This document shows positions 45,446 through 54,601 of a stretch of DNA of 64,000 nucleotides, one piece after another; within the stretch, counting starts at the first letter, position 1, and every line of letters begins with the position of its first letter. The notes under the pieces were generated by a model. The model made no database searches. It was not told the DNA's origin and saw nothing but the letters and a program-made list of their open reading frames with translations. The position numbers and the translations under genes were made by a program. The DNA is from Chitinophaga silvisoli (GTDB lineage Bacteria > Bacteroidota > Bacteroidia > Chitinophagales > Chitinophagaceae), in the NCBI RefSeq assembly GCF_003412465.1, contig NZ_QTJV01000010.1:186001-250000 (forward strand), written 5' to 3'.

Positions 45446-45478
45446 TAGCTTCTGCCGAAGGCGGAAGCTATTTTTTTG
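45446..45478. terminator. Bidirectional terminator between mrp and the oxidoreductase
   Basis: TAGCTTCTGCC and GGCGGAAGCTA form an 11-bp stem around GAA. A tract upstream and T tract downstream let it serve both convergent genes. Confidence 0.9.
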
Positions 45479-45493
45479 CTATCTACATTGTAA

Positions 45494-46849
45494 TTATATA
45501 ATAAAAGGCTTACCACCTACTATTACATCCTGTTTATTCTCATCAAAAGTCGCTTTCAGTCCTGTTCTATACGCCGCATTCGCCATAATCAGCGCAATGG
45601 AATGTGAATAAGCTGCTTCAATCGGCGCATTCCCCTGCTTCCTGCTCCTCACACTCTCCATCCAGTTACGTACATGCGCATTCGTCAGGGGATCTCCACC
45701 CATATTCGCACCAGTAGCAGCAGAACTACCACCGCTACTCAGCGTCATTTCAGGCAGCAGGTTTGCATGCATTCCCATCTCCTGGGCTTCATGTTCTGTA
45801 AGACCACCAGTTGGAGAAATCTTGTTCTTATCGATATCAATGGTACCGCCATTAGAATAGTACATTTCCTTCACGCCGCCGGCAGAGTTAGAGAAGCGGG
45901 AGCTATATTGTACCTGGAAACCTGAAGTCGGATCATTCTCTGGTCCATACTCAAATACCGCAGTAATAGTATCTGCATTTTTGCGGCCATCTTTCCACAT
46001 ATAAATACCACCATTAGCTACGGCACTACGAGGATGTTTCAGCCCTGTAAACCAGTGTACAGTATCAATCTGGTGAGTCATCCACTGACCGAAGATCCCG
46101 GAAGAATAAGGCCAGAACAGGCGATATTCAAGGTACTTTCTCGGATCCCAGCTATCTTTCGGACGGCCTGCGAGGAAACGGGTCCAGTCAGTATCTTCCT
46201 GCCTGATTTCCTTCACTAACTCAGGACGGCGCCATCTGCCCGGCTGGTTTACATTCCAGGTCATTTCAACCATGGTAATAGGCCCGAATTTGCCTTCTTT
46301 GATGAAGTTATTGGCAGCATGATAGCTATCGCCGCTACGACGTTGTGTACCTACCTGGAATATTTTGCCGGAGTCTTTCACTGCTTTCAGTGCTTTGCGG
46401 GCATCGTCCATTGTTTCAGCAAATGGTTTTTCGCAATACACATCTTTTTTCTGACCTACGGCTTCGATGGTGTGGTAAGCATGCTGGAAGTCGGCAGTAG
46501 CGATGATAACAGCATCCAGATCTTTGATCTTATACAGTTCATCGTTGTTAACACATGCCTGGATATCATGACCTGCTTTTTTAGAGATAAAGGCCTGGCC
46601 TTCTTCCCTGCGCCGTTTCCAGATATCCGATACGGCGATGATATCAAAATTCAATTCTTTGTTGTTGTTAAAGAAGCAGGGCAGAAGGGTCTGGCGTGCG
46701 CGATCGGAAAATCCGACCAATCCTATATTTACCCTGTCATTGGCTCCCATAATGCGGGCATAACTACTGGCCGGCATGCCCATAGCGGTGATAGAAACGC
46801 CTGCACCTGCCAGCAGGGATTGTTTCAGGAATTCACGACGTGATTTCAT
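45494..46849 (-). CDS. Exported Gfo/Idh/MocA family oxidoreductase (Tat signal)
   Basis: A 451-residue protein with an N-terminal Tat-type signal, RREFLKQSLLAGAGV, typical of Bacteroidota Gfo/Idh/MocA proteins that bind their cofactor before export. The NAD-binding segment VNIGLVGFSDRAR follows near residue 41, then the EKPFAETMDDARKALKAV motif (about 138-155) containing the conserved catalytic-region lysine. Many such enzymes act on sugars or sugar acids; the substrate is not known. It lies 14 bases downstream of a sugar-isomerase-like gene on the same strand, implying a two-gene catabolic unit. Confidence 0.87.
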   Translation of the reverse strand: MKSRREFLKQSLLAGAGVSITAMGMPASSYARIMGANDRVNIGLVGFSDRARQTLLPCFFNNNKELNFDIIAVSDIWKRRREEGQAFISKKAGHDIQACVNNDELYKIKDLDAVIIATADFQHAYHTIEAVGQKKDVYCEKPFAETMDDARKALKAVKDSGKIFQVGTQRRSGDSYHAANNFIKEGKFGPITMVEMTWNVNQPGRWRRPELVKEIRQEDTDWTRFLAGRPKDSWDPRKYLEYRLFWPYSSGIFGQWMTHQIDTVHWFTGLKHPRSAVANGGIYMWKDGRKNADTITAVFEYGPENDPTSGFQVQYSSRFSNSAGGVKEMYYSNGGTIDIDKNKISPTGGLTEHEAQEMGMHANLLPEMTLSSGGSSAATGANMGGDPLTNAHVRNWMESVRSRKQGNAPIEAAYSHSIALIMANAAYRTGLKATFDENKQDVIVGGKPFII

Positions 46850-46863
46850 TGGAATTTAATTTT

Positions 46864-47721
46864 TTATTGATACAGTTCTAGGATGAGTTGACGTAAATAT
46901 TTTTGTGCCGGGGCAGCTTGTACATCCATTGGGTCCCAGCGGCTTTCAACAGAAATACCGCCTTTATAATGAATGTTTGCCAGGGCTGCGATATATGGTC
47001 TCACTTCGTCGCCGGCGACACCGGGTGCCGTCCGTTTTTCTCTCTCTGCAATATGACAATGGACCAGGTTCTTTTTGGCTTTCTCGATGTTCGCAGCAGG
47101 TTCATTTTCCTTCAGCATGTGGTAAATGTCTGCTGTGAGTTTAAAATTCGGATGGTTGACAGCGTTTACGATGGCATTCGCATCCGCCAGGGTGTTGATA
47201 TAATTTGTTTCTGTACTATTCAGGTTTTCGATGGCGATGACCACCTTATACCTGGCGGCAGTTTCGGCTATTTTCCGGCAGATGCTTACGAAGTGTGGGT
47301 TTTCCTTTTCAGGGGTCCACCCTTCGGGCAGTTTGCGGGCATTGCCGCTGCCTAGTACGATCATGGATACGCCGGCTTTTTGGGCCCGCTGCATTACTTT
47401 ATCTACATAAGTCAGAATCTTTTGTTCATCTGCCCTGGGTCCTACGATGGGTATTTCCGCGGGGATGAAGCCATTGCAGGTATTGAAAGTGCATTTCATT
47501 TTAGGTTCGGCGTTGAGAAAAACCTGGAAACTGTCTTCCGGAATATCGGGGGAGAGGAGTTTGCCAACGCTGCCTTCAATATAGTCAAAACCGGCGGCGT
47601 GTAAAAGGGAATCATTTCTGTAGGTAGTGGTGACACCTAAGGTGGGCAGCCGGGTTTGTGCAACCGATTGCAAACAAATGAATAAAAAAAGGCATAATAG
47701 CCGGATGGGGGAGTTTTTCAT
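46864..47721 (-). CDS. Exported sugar phosphate isomerase/epimerase-like TIM-barrel protein
   Basis: I chose the ATG at 47721 (285 residues) because it opens directly on a signal peptide ending in QSVAQ; an ATG four codons upstream also fits. The mature part is a xylose-isomerase-like TIM barrel, with AIENLNSTETN (about residues 160-170, metal-ligand Glu), FKLTADIYHML (Asp/His) and HCHIAEREK (His). This fold usually isomerises or epimerises sugars. It is the first gene of a pair with the Gfo/Idh/MocA oxidoreductase. Exported isomerases of this type are characteristic of Bacteroidota. Confidence 0.83.
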   Translation of the reverse strand: MKNSPIRLLCLFLFICLQSVAQTRLPTLGVTTTYRNDSLLHAAGFDYIEGSVGKLLSPDIPEDSFQVFLNAEPKMKCTFNTCNGFIPAEIPIVGPRADEQKILTYVDKVMQRAQKAGVSMIVLGSGNARKLPEGWTPEKENPHFVSICRKIAETAARYKVVIAIENLNSTETNYINTLADANAIVNAVNHPNFKLTADIYHMLKENEPAANIEKAKKNLVHCHIAEREKRTAPGVAGDEVRPYIAALANIHYKGGISVESRWDPMDVQAAPAQKYLRQLILELYQ

Positions 47722-47840
47722 ATGTCTTTCCATATAACGTGGAGGGAAAAGTTAGGAACATTATTTAGAAATACAAAAATCTAATTGATAAGCGGTAGGG
47801 GATTTAGGGGCTTGAAGAGTTTATCCGTTCCCAATCTTTC

Positions 47841-47945
47841 TTCGATCCTTCTTCGATCCTTCTTCGATTCTTCTTCGACGCTTCTTCGATGCTTCTTCGA
47901 TGCTTCTTCGATGCTTCTTCGATGCTTCTTCGATGCTTGTTCGAC
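47841..47945. repeat. Ten-copy, 11-bp tandem array (TTCGATGCTTC-type)
   Basis: The pentamer TTCGA recurs at 47841, 47852, 47863, 47874, 47885, 47896, 47907, 47918, 47929 and 47940, an exact 11-bp period. The copies from about 47885 to 47929 are near-identical; the earlier ones are variants. Because 11 is not a multiple of three the array is not a coding repeat. The period matches about one turn of DNA. Confidence 0.93.
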
Positions 47946-47980
47946 ACCAAAAGGTCACTTCAATATCCCCTGGATAATGA

Positions 47981-48024
47981 GGTGACCTTTTGGTGCCCTT
48001 TTGGTGACCTTTTAGTGACCTGTT
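47981..48024. repeat. Four-copy, 11-bp tandem array (GGTGACCTTTT)
   Basis: Copies at 47981, 47992, 48003 and 48014 read GGTGACCTTTT, GGTGCCCTTTT, GGTGACCTTTT and AGTGACCTGTT. The first array's flank, CCAAAAGGTCAC (47947-47958), is the inverted complement of GTGACCTTTTGG (47982-47993), so a hairpin of 12 bp joins the two arrays. Confidence 0.9.
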
Positions 48025-48234
48025 AATCTCGAAGACGACTTCAATTCAGACCGTCCTTCAGCCAATGATTCTTTAAGCAGAAAAAGAAATGCCTGCTCAA
48101 TCACTGAATGTTCATTTCATTTTTTAAAAAATTTACCAGAACTTTAACTTTTACGATCAAGGAAGGCCAGGCCATGCAGTCATAACAAAATTGTATAATA
48201 TCACTCATCACGCCCGCATTGAATAAGTTTTACT
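48025..48234. other. Remainder of the 529-base spacer before pyrF
   Basis: After the arrays the sequence to 48234 is AT-rich without a gene that I can support. It leads to the pyrF promoter box at 48235. Confidence 0.5.
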
Positions 48235-48242
48235 TACCTTTG
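48235..48242 (+). promoter_or_regulatory. -7 promoter box of pyrF
   Basis: TACCTTTG followed by C, 20 bases before the ATG at 48263. Confidence 0.5.
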
Positions 48243-48262
48243 CGCCCCAAATAAGTATTTAT

Positions 48263-49084
48263 ATGAACCGACACGAACTGGTGAATCTGATCAAGGAGAG
48301 GCAATCTTATCTCTGTGTTGGCTTAGACACAGACATCACGAAGATTCCCCGTCACCTGCTTTCACATGCAGACCCGGTATTTGCATTCAACAAGGCAATT
48401 ATCGATGCCACTAAGGATCTTTGCGTGTCTTACAAGATCAATACTGCCTTTTATGAATGTATGGGTATCCGTGGCTGGGAGTCACTGCAACGCACTGTTG
48501 AGTACATCCCAAGCACACACTTCACCATCGCCGATGCCAAACGCGGAGATATAGGGAATACCTCTACACAGTATGCCAAGACATTCTTTGAGACATATAA
48601 TTTCGATGCCGTTACTGTAGCGCCTTACATGGGGCGTGACAGTGTACAGCCTTTCCTCTCTTTCCATGAGAAATGGACCATTATGCTGGGTCTTACTTCC
48701 AATGAAGGCAGCAAGGATTTCCAGCTTACACCCAGCGGAGATGAAATGCTGTATGAGAAAGTGCTGAAGGCAGGCATGAGCTGGGGTACCCCGGACAATA
48801 TGATGTTCGTGATTGGTGCTACCCAGAGTGCGCAGCTGGCATATATCCGCCAACTGGTGCCTGATCATTTCTTCCTGGTACCCGGCGTAGGTGCACAGGG
48901 CGGCAACCTGCAGGAGATTTCTGCCGTAGCCATGAATAAAGACTGCGGTCTGCTGGTCAATGCCAGCCGCTCTATTATTTATGCTGGCAATGGAGAAGAT
49001 TTTGCGCAGGATGCACGCGTAGCTGCCCAGGCTTTACAGCAGGAAATGGCCGAGTACCTGGATGTAGCGCTGGCCGCGGGATAA
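48263..49084 (+). CDS. pyrF: Orotidine-5'-phosphate decarboxylase
   Basis: PyrF decarboxylates OMP to UMP, the last step of pyrimidine synthesis. The 273-residue length is that of the longer PyrF subfamily found in Bacteroidota and Actinobacteria. The active-site motif DAKRGDIGNT (about residues 92-101) holds the catalytic Lys and Asp pair, and VGLDTDITKIP near the N-terminus provides the first Asp. The phosphate-binding FLVPGVGAQGG (about 206-216) is also present. A strong terminator follows, and the gene stands alone downstream of the tandem-repeat spacer. Confidence 0.96.
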   Translation: MNRHELVNLIKERQSYLCVGLDTDITKIPRHLLSHADPVFAFNKAIIDATKDLCVSYKINTAFYECMGIRGWESLQRTVEYIPSTHFTIADAKRGDIGNTSTQYAKTFFETYNFDAVTVAPYMGRDSVQPFLSFHEKWTIMLGLTSNEGSKDFQLTPSGDEMLYEKVLKAGMSWGTPDNMMFVIGATQSAQLAYIRQLVPDHFFLVPGVGAQGGNLQEISAVAMNKDCGLLVNASRSIIYAGNGEDFAQDARVAAQALQQEMAEYLDVALAAG

Positions 49085-49111
49085 ATTAAATCATCGTCCC
49101 TGGTAATTTAT

Positions 49112-49158
49112 TAAGCATAAAAAAACACCGCCTCCAGGCGGTGTTTTTTTATGCTTAA
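49112..49158. terminator. Terminator after pyrF
   Basis: The hairpin is CACCGCC/GGCGGTG, extended by AAAAAAA/TTTTTTT and TAAGCAT/ATGCTTA. It is symmetrical, so it could act in both directions. Confidence 0.9.
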
Positions 49159-49204
49159 TATCCTTCTTTTTAGTTAAATTGATTCCTTATCTAACCTGTT
49201 CCAC

Positions 49205-50383
49205 ATGCTGAAAGATTTGTTTCAATCCCCCGACTACTTCCGGATAGACGACCTGCTCACACCCGAACACCTCATGGTGCGCGACGCTGTCAGACAATGG
49301 GTAAAGAAAGAAATCTCCCCCATTATCGAAGATGCCTGCCAGCAAGCCACTTTTCCCTCCCAGATCATCCCTGGCCTTGGTGAACTCGGTTGCTTTGGGC
49401 CCACTATCCCCCAGGAATACGGCGGTGGAGGCATGGATCACATTGCCTACGGTCTCATGATGCAGGAACTCGAAAGAGGCGACAGCGGCATCCGCTCCAC
49501 CGCCTCCGTACAAGGCTCCCTCGTCATGTACCCTATCTACACCTTCGGCAGTGAGGAACAAAAGAAAAAATACCTCCCAAAACTCGCCACCGGCGAATGG
49601 ATGGGCTGCTTCGGACTCACCGAACCTGATTTTGGCTCTAATCCCTCCGGAATGGTTACCCATTTCAAAGAAGACGGTGACCATGTCATCCTGAATGGCG
49701 CAAAAATGTGGATTTCCAATGCCCCCTTTGCCCGGATCGCTGTCGTATGGGCCAAAGATGAAGCAGGTATTATAAAAGGTGTCATCGTGGAAAGAGGTAT
49801 GGAAGGTTTTACCACCCCTGAAACCAAAGGGAAATGGAGCCTTCGGGCAAGCGCCACCGGCGAACTTGTTTTCGACAATGTGAAAGTACCCAAAGAAAAT
49901 ATCCTCCCCAATGTGAAAGGGCTCAAAGGTCCTCTAAGCTGCCTTTCCTCTGCCCGTTACGGCATTGCCTGGGGTGTAATCGGTGCTGCTATGGATTGCT
50001 ACGACACCGCCCTGCGTTATGCCAAAGAAAGAGAGCAGTTTGGCCGTCCTATCGGAGGCTTCCAGCTTACACAAAAAAAGCTGGCTGAAATGATTACCGA
50101 AATCACAAAAGCACAGCTCATGAACTGGCGCTTAGGTGTACTGAAAAATGAAGGTAAAGCCACCCCGGCCCAGATCTCCATGGCCAAGCGCAATTCCTGC
50201 GCCGTGGCTACCCAGATAGCCCGCGATGCCCGCCAGATACTGGGCGGAATGGGGATCACCGGCGAGTTCCCCGTCATGCGCCACATGATGAACCTCGAAA
50301 GCGTCATCACTTACGAAGGAACCCACGAAATTCACTTACTCATTACCGGTCAGGATATCACCGGACTCGATGCTTTTCATTGA
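49205..50383 (+). CDS. Acyl-CoA dehydrogenase family protein, glutaryl-CoA dehydrogenase-like
   Basis: A 392-residue FAD acyl-CoA dehydrogenase. FGLTEPDFGSNPSGM (about residues 135-149), MWISNAPFARIAVVWAK, and the helix SARYGIAWGVIGAA (about 243-256) match the glutaryl-CoA dehydrogenase branch; the catalytic base is in YEGTHEIHLL (Glu about residue 371). Glutaryl-CoA dehydrogenase oxidises and decarboxylates glutaryl-CoA to crotonyl-CoA in lysine and tryptophan breakdown. I assign the branch with moderate confidence because related acyl-CoA dehydrogenases share these segments. The apbE gene begins one base after its stop. Confidence 0.85.
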   Translation: MLKDLFQSPDYFRIDDLLTPEHLMVRDAVRQWVKKEISPIIEDACQQATFPSQIIPGLGELGCFGPTIPQEYGGGGMDHIAYGLMMQELERGDSGIRSTASVQGSLVMYPIYTFGSEEQKKKYLPKLATGEWMGCFGLTEPDFGSNPSGMVTHFKEDGDHVILNGAKMWISNAPFARIAVVWAKDEAGIIKGVIVERGMEGFTTPETKGKWSLRASATGELVFDNVKVPKENILPNVKGLKGPLSCLSSARYGIAWGVIGAAMDCYDTALRYAKEREQFGRPIGGFQLTQKKLAEMITEITKAQLMNWRLGVLKNEGKATPAQISMAKRNSCAVATQIARDARQILGGMGITGEFPVMRHMMNLESVITYEGTHEIHLLITGQDITGLDAFH

Positions 50384-50384
50384 T

Positions 50385-51332
50385 ATGCGCTTCTTATTCC
50401 TGTTCTTATTCCTGCCCCTCACAGCCCTTGCTCAAACAGTACTGGAAGGAAAGGCGCAGGGCACTTACTATGTCATCAAATATATAGCTTCAGATACGAG
50501 CTCCCTGCAGCCTGAGATCGATTCCATTTTTGCAGTAATCGATCAGTCCTTGTCTTTGTACAAACCTAATTCGCTCATCAACCAGTTCAACGAAAAGGGC
50601 CATGTACAAATGGATACACATATGCAGGCAGTCATTGCCCGGTCACTTGAAATCAGTAGAATCACCAGGGGGGCATTTGATATCACAGTGAAACCACTGG
50701 TAGATGCCTGGGGCTTCGGCGTTCATCAGCCTGCTGAAAGAAAAGTCCCTTCTCCCGATACAATCAATGCTGTCTTAAGCTACGTAGGTTATAAGTATTT
50801 AGAAGTGAAAGGCACGGAATTATCCCGCACAAAACCGAAGGTGACCATTGATTGTAACGGGATTGCCCAGGGGTATACCACCGATGTAATCGGCCGGTTT
50901 CTGGATAGCAAAGGCATACATAATTACCTTGTAGATGTAGGAGGAGAGCTATGTGCGAAAGGAAAAAATGCACATCAGCAATACTGGACTGTAGGCATCG
51001 AAGGCGAGCAGCAGCGTATCATTCCTTTAATCAACAGTGCGGTTACCACCAGTGGAAACTACCGCCGTTTCTTCGATTCAGGTGCTAAGCGCTTCGCCCA
51101 TACCATTGACCCGCGGAGCGGACAAGCTATCCACAATAACATCATCAGTGTCACCGTCCTGGCCACAAACGCAATCACTGCTGATGGATTTGACAATGCC
51201 CTGATCTTAATGGGAGTGAAACGCTCATTTGCATTTATAAAGCAGCACCCGGAGTTACAGCTAGAGGCAGGTTTTATTTATAAAGATACCGAAGGGAATA
51301 TACAGGAGGCTTTTTCACCGGGCTTTCCTAAA
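50385..51332 (+). CDS. apbE: FAD:protein FMN transferase (ApbE), exported
   Basis: I chose the ATG at 50385, one base after the preceding stop; an overlapping ATG at 50370 extends it by five codons. The 316-residue protein has a signal peptide ending in ALAQ. The flavin-transfer motif VTIDCNGIAQGYTTDVIGRF (residues about 162-181) and HTIDPRSGQAIHNN (about 238-251) identify ApbE, which attaches FMN covalently to threonine of partner proteins such as NqrB/C or RnfD/G. No such partner is in the window. Co-transcription with the acyl-CoA dehydrogenase is likely from the spacing. Confidence 0.93.
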
Positions 51333-51334
51333 TA

Positions 51335-51362
51335 ACAGGGCTGCTAAAAATAGCAGCCCTCT
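51335..51362 (+). terminator. Terminator after apbE
   Basis: AGGGCTGCT and AGCAGCCCT form a 9-bp stem around AAAAAT, with a short T-rich tail. Confidence 0.7.
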
Positions 51363-52002
51363 CATACTTTGGTTTTTTATAGAATATGCGAAAATCCATT
51401 TTTTCTCAACCACCCATACGTATATCAGTCAATTTATTACCTGGGTAATAAAACACAAATTCTTTTTTCGTCTAAAAGGGTGATTTTTCAATTAAAGAAC
51501 GCTGGCAAGAATTACTCACGAAATTAGTTAGCACACCAACGTATTATTATATACGGAACAATAATATAGTACGGTTTCGCTAATCTAATAAAAATCAGTT
51601 ACCAAGATCTAAAAATTTATCCCCTGTGCAAAAAAAAACCAGTGTATAAGTTAAACCCTGTCTACTCATTCAGTAAATCAACGAAAGTAAATCGATTGTT
51701 AAATCAGATGCTTCTCTGGCGGTGTTATATTGTTACAACATGAAATATGCCAAACCGGCTTATTACTATACATACAACGTATTTATAGCCAATATCGTGT
51801 AGTAAATTTAGCAAGGTTCTGTTAATGTATCCTTAAAATTAACATATTGATTTTCTTATTGTTGTCATATATTGATATGGTCGGGATTGCTAAATAATAT
51901 GGAAGGAAGGGAAAAAGTGTGAGTAATAAGGGATGAAACTAACTGTAGCAGGAAAGCTACACTTTTAAGTATAATTGTGGAATATGATTCATTTTTAAAT
52001 GG
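51363..52002. other. Gene-poor AT-rich spacer with dyads
   Basis: About 640 bases hold no coding sequence, tRNA or known RNA that I can support. TATTACC-TG-GGTAATA (51435-51450) is a perfect dyad. Near 51912-51966, AAAAGTGT can pair with ACACTTTT, or TGTAGC with GCTACA, with the two options overlapping. That could be an attenuator or the 3' end of a small RNA, but there is no further support. Confidence 0.4.
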
Positions 52003-52044
52003 AAAAAGCGCTTCTACCCTGAGGCAAAGCGCTTTTAATATTTT
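52003..52044 (-). terminator. Terminator of the DUF2130 gene
   Basis: AAAAGCGCTT (from 52004) pairs with AAGCGCTTTT (52027-52036) with an intervening 13-nt loop. It lies just after the minus-strand stop and has A/T tracts. Confidence 0.75.
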
Positions 52045-52067
52045 TAGATACCAGGCAGCTGTTTTTT

Positions 52068-53339
52068 TTAATCCAGCATGGCATCAGCGGCATCTTCGAG
52101 CAATTTCAGATCCACGGAGTCCGTTCCTGCAATGCCTTCAATGGAGCCCTTGATATGTGCAGCATTCAGCAATACTTTCTCTAACTGCTTTTCTCTTGCC
52201 TTCCAGATCTTCTCCATCGCATCTTTCTCTTTCTGGATAGAAATTTTCATGGCCATAAAACCTTCGCGGATGGCCTTCCATTGCTCTGCAAATTCGCCAC
52301 TGGTGAGGTAACCATAGAGCATATGCACCTTATCACCCCTGTTTTCCTGTGTTTTGAGTGCACCGGCCACTTTGATAATACCTTCTCTAAGTACATGTGC
52401 CAGTGCCCTTACTTCTGCAAATGTACAGATCCATACGCCTTCCTTCTCTCCAAAGCGCTCCATATCTTTCGGCATGGCCTGTGTAACGAGGATTGCGATA
52501 TCCGCTCCCTGGCTACGCATATCCGCCTTCAGCTTTTCCAGCCAGTCCCTTGCAAAGTCTTTAGTACGCTTGCTTTCATAAATGATCTTACCACATTCCT
52601 GTCCGAACTGGTTCCTGATCAGCTGGATACAGTCGGCACCTCTCACTCCTTTACCCACTTCCATCACTTCATCGAAGGGGAAAGCGCCTTTCAACAATTC
52701 TTCCAGCACGAGTTCCTGTATTTCGCCCTGCAACTGGGTAGAACCTTGTTCTGCTTTACGACGCATTTCTTCTGCCAGCTTGCGCTGATCTTCCAGCTGT
52801 TTCGCCAGTTCAGCCAGTTTCAGCTGGTGCTCATGCTCTTTCAGCAGGTTACGGTCTGCCTCTTCACGGCGAATTTTCTCCGTGAGCAGGTTCCGTTCTT
52901 CCAGCAGTTTTTTCTGGATAGAGATTTCTATTTCCTGCTCTTTGGCCAGTAATTCCTGTTCTTTACGCAGGAAGTCCAGCTCCTGTTGCCTGGCTTCCTT
53001 CAGTTTTTCATCCTTTTCGGAATTGGCCTGTTGCAGTAGTTGCAACTGGTTTTCATAAGTAGCGGATACGCTCTTACGGATATGCTCAGACAGGGTAGCC
53101 TGCAGCTTACTTTTTTCTGATTCCAGTAACCTGCTCAGCTCTTCCTGTTGTGATTGCTTTTGTAGTTCTACCTGCTGGCGGAATTGTGCCAGCTGTTGCC
53201 TTTCATTCTCCAGTTCATTCTTACGTTTGGTCCATTCGGTTGCCATTTTACCGCGCATCTCTTTTTCAATTTCTGCTGCAAATGCATCCTCCATGACAAA
53301 CTGGTGCCTACAATTAGGGCAAGTGATTGATGTTCCCAT
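52068..53339 (-). CDS. DUF2130 domain protein with coiled coil
   Basis: I chose the ATG at 53339, giving 423 residues. The protein starts with a zinc-ribbon-like CPNCRHQF segment, continues into a long Glu/Gln/Lys-rich coiled coil (about residues 20-205), and ends with the DUF2130 domain (about 225-410), recognisable by GADCIQLIRNQFGQECGKIIYESKRTK (shortened: CGKIIYESKRTKDF) and HMLYGYLTSGEFAEQW. DUF2130 contains a motif arrangement resembling restriction-endonuclease-fold nucleases (D...ExK, here IIYESKRTK), so a nuclease role has been suggested; I infer nothing firmer. Single-gene unit. Confidence 0.85.
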   Translation of the reverse strand: MGTSITCPNCRHQFVMEDAFAAEIEKEMRGKMATEWTKRKNELENERQQLAQFRQQVELQKQSQQEELSRLLESEKSKLQATLSEHIRKSVSATYENQLQLLQQANSEKDEKLKEARQQELDFLRKEQELLAKEQEIEISIQKKLLEERNLLTEKIRREEADRNLLKEHEHQLKLAELAKQLEDQRKLAEEMRRKAEQGSTQLQGEIQELVLEELLKGAFPFDEVMEVGKGVRGADCIQLIRNQFGQECGKIIYESKRTKDFARDWLEKLKADMRSQGADIAILVTQAMPKDMERFGEKEGVWICTFAEVRALAHVLREGIIKVAGALKTQENRGDKVHMLYGYLTSGEFAEQWKAIREGFMAMKISIQKEKDAMEKIWKAREKQLEKVLLNAAHIKGSIEGIAGTDSVDLKLLEDAADAMLD

Positions 53340-53392
53340 GACTTCGAAGTTACGATAAAAGTACATGGACCGCTACGCATTGGATGTGCGTA

Positions 53393-54601
53393 TCACTTTT
53401 TTTCCTGCATATCGCGGAGCATGCGGAGGGCCATAAAGCCCAGCAGAACGATGATGCCGACAATGGCGATCCAGATCCACCCCTTGCTGCTAAAGAGCGT
53501 GAAACCTTGTGTTGCTACGCCTGCCGGTTTAGCAATAGCCTGCATGCTCCCATTATCAATCGTGATCTCTGGCAATTCCCTGCTGAGGCTATCCGCAAAA
53601 TAGGAGAGATCGTATTGTGGGGCAGGAAGTTTCGGATTGCCCATCAGGATCTGGTATGATTTGTCTTTTTCCAGGTAGGCCGTGAGGTATCGCGGTAGTT
53701 GCCAGGCTGCTATGCCCTCAATTGTTAAAGGAGGATTGTCCTGGTTTTCGATGTGGATAAGGAGGGTATCCGTTTTGAGTGCATGAAACAACGCAATTTC
53801 ATTCGGTTTGGTAGAAGTCAGTGTGAACGATTCCCCGTTTACCCAGGCCTGTCGCTTATAGAGGGAGGGCCCTGTGATATTGAAAAGAAGATTGTCGATC
53901 ACGTATTCATGTGCAAACGCCAGCTTGATCGTAGTTGTTTTGTTGGCATTGCTGATGATCATTTTACCGGAAGGAACGGTCAGTGCCCTGGTTTGTTTTA
54001 CCTCGTTATAATACTGACCTGCACCTGTAATATTGAGTGGTGCGCTGCCTGAATCATTGATGAGCAGACGGATGTATTTATAATCTGTAGATGGCAGCAG
54101 GATCTGCGGATTAGCAGGATCAAACACAAATTCAGGCACCAGGCCATACCATTGTTTCAGGTCATTGCTCCCGGTCACATTCATGTGTTTTTTCACCCAG
54201 GAGTTTTTGATTCCGAGTGTTACATAATTTATCGGGTTGCCGGTTTCATTACTGAAAATAAAAGAAGAAGTGCCGTTGGCCACCTGCTTATTTTCTATAA
54301 GCGGGAAAGATCTGACAGCTGCAATATCATAGCGGATAGGCGCTGTTCTCAACAGGTAGGGGACTTCTGTTTTTTTATCCTGGTAAATCCGGAAATCCGC
54401 ATAATCGGGTGCCTCGCTATGGGCCATCAATGTTGGATCGAGCAGGATATTATAAAACCCGCTCCTGTCTACTTTGTGGATTACTGCCTGCCAGGAGAAT
54501 TTTTTGGAAGGCCCAGCTGAAAAATCCTGTGCAGTCAAGGATGTACTGCACAGGAATAATATGATGAAGAATGCACTAAACTTCTTGTTCTTGTTTGTCA
54601 T
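53393..54601 (-). CDS. Exported DUF3999 family protein
   Basis: A 402-residue protein with a signal peptide ending in TSLTAQ (about residue 24), a beta-rich periplasmic part, and a C-terminal membrane helix (about residues 372-392) followed by a basic tail. The sequence RIYQDKKTEVPYLLRTAP and its arrangement match DUF3999. The gene overlaps DUF2339 by 26 bases, and the pair is widely conserved in gene neighbourhoods, so they are likely subunits of one membrane complex; the function is unknown. Confidence 0.82.
   Translation of the reverse strand: MTNKNKKFSAFFIILFLCSTSLTAQDFSAGPSKKFSWQAVIHKVDRSGFYNILLDPTLMAHSEAPDYADFRIYQDKKTEVPYLLRTAPIRYDIAAVRSFPLIENKQVANGTSSFIFSNETGNPINYVTLGIKNSWVKKHMNVTGSNDLKQWYGLVPEFVFDPANPQILLPSTDYKYIRLLINDSGSAPLNITGAGQYYNEVKQTRALTVPSGKMIISNANKTTTIKLAFAHEYVIDNLLFNITGPSLYKRQAWVNGESFTLTSTKPNEIALFHALKTDTLLIHIENQDNPPLTIEGIAAWQLPRYLTAYLEKDKSYQILMGNPKLPAPQYDLSYFADSLSRELPEITIDNGSMQAIAKPAGVATQGFTLFSSKGWIWIAIVGIIVLLGFMALRMLRDMQEKK

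Noticed and set aside
47785-47985. Small open frame over the 11-bp array
   Set aside because: It exists only because the repeat is free of stop codons in that frame. The 11-bp period is not a coding period and there is no start context.
47841-48024. CRISPR array
   Set aside because: The units are contiguous 11-mers with no spacers, and no cas genes are nearby.
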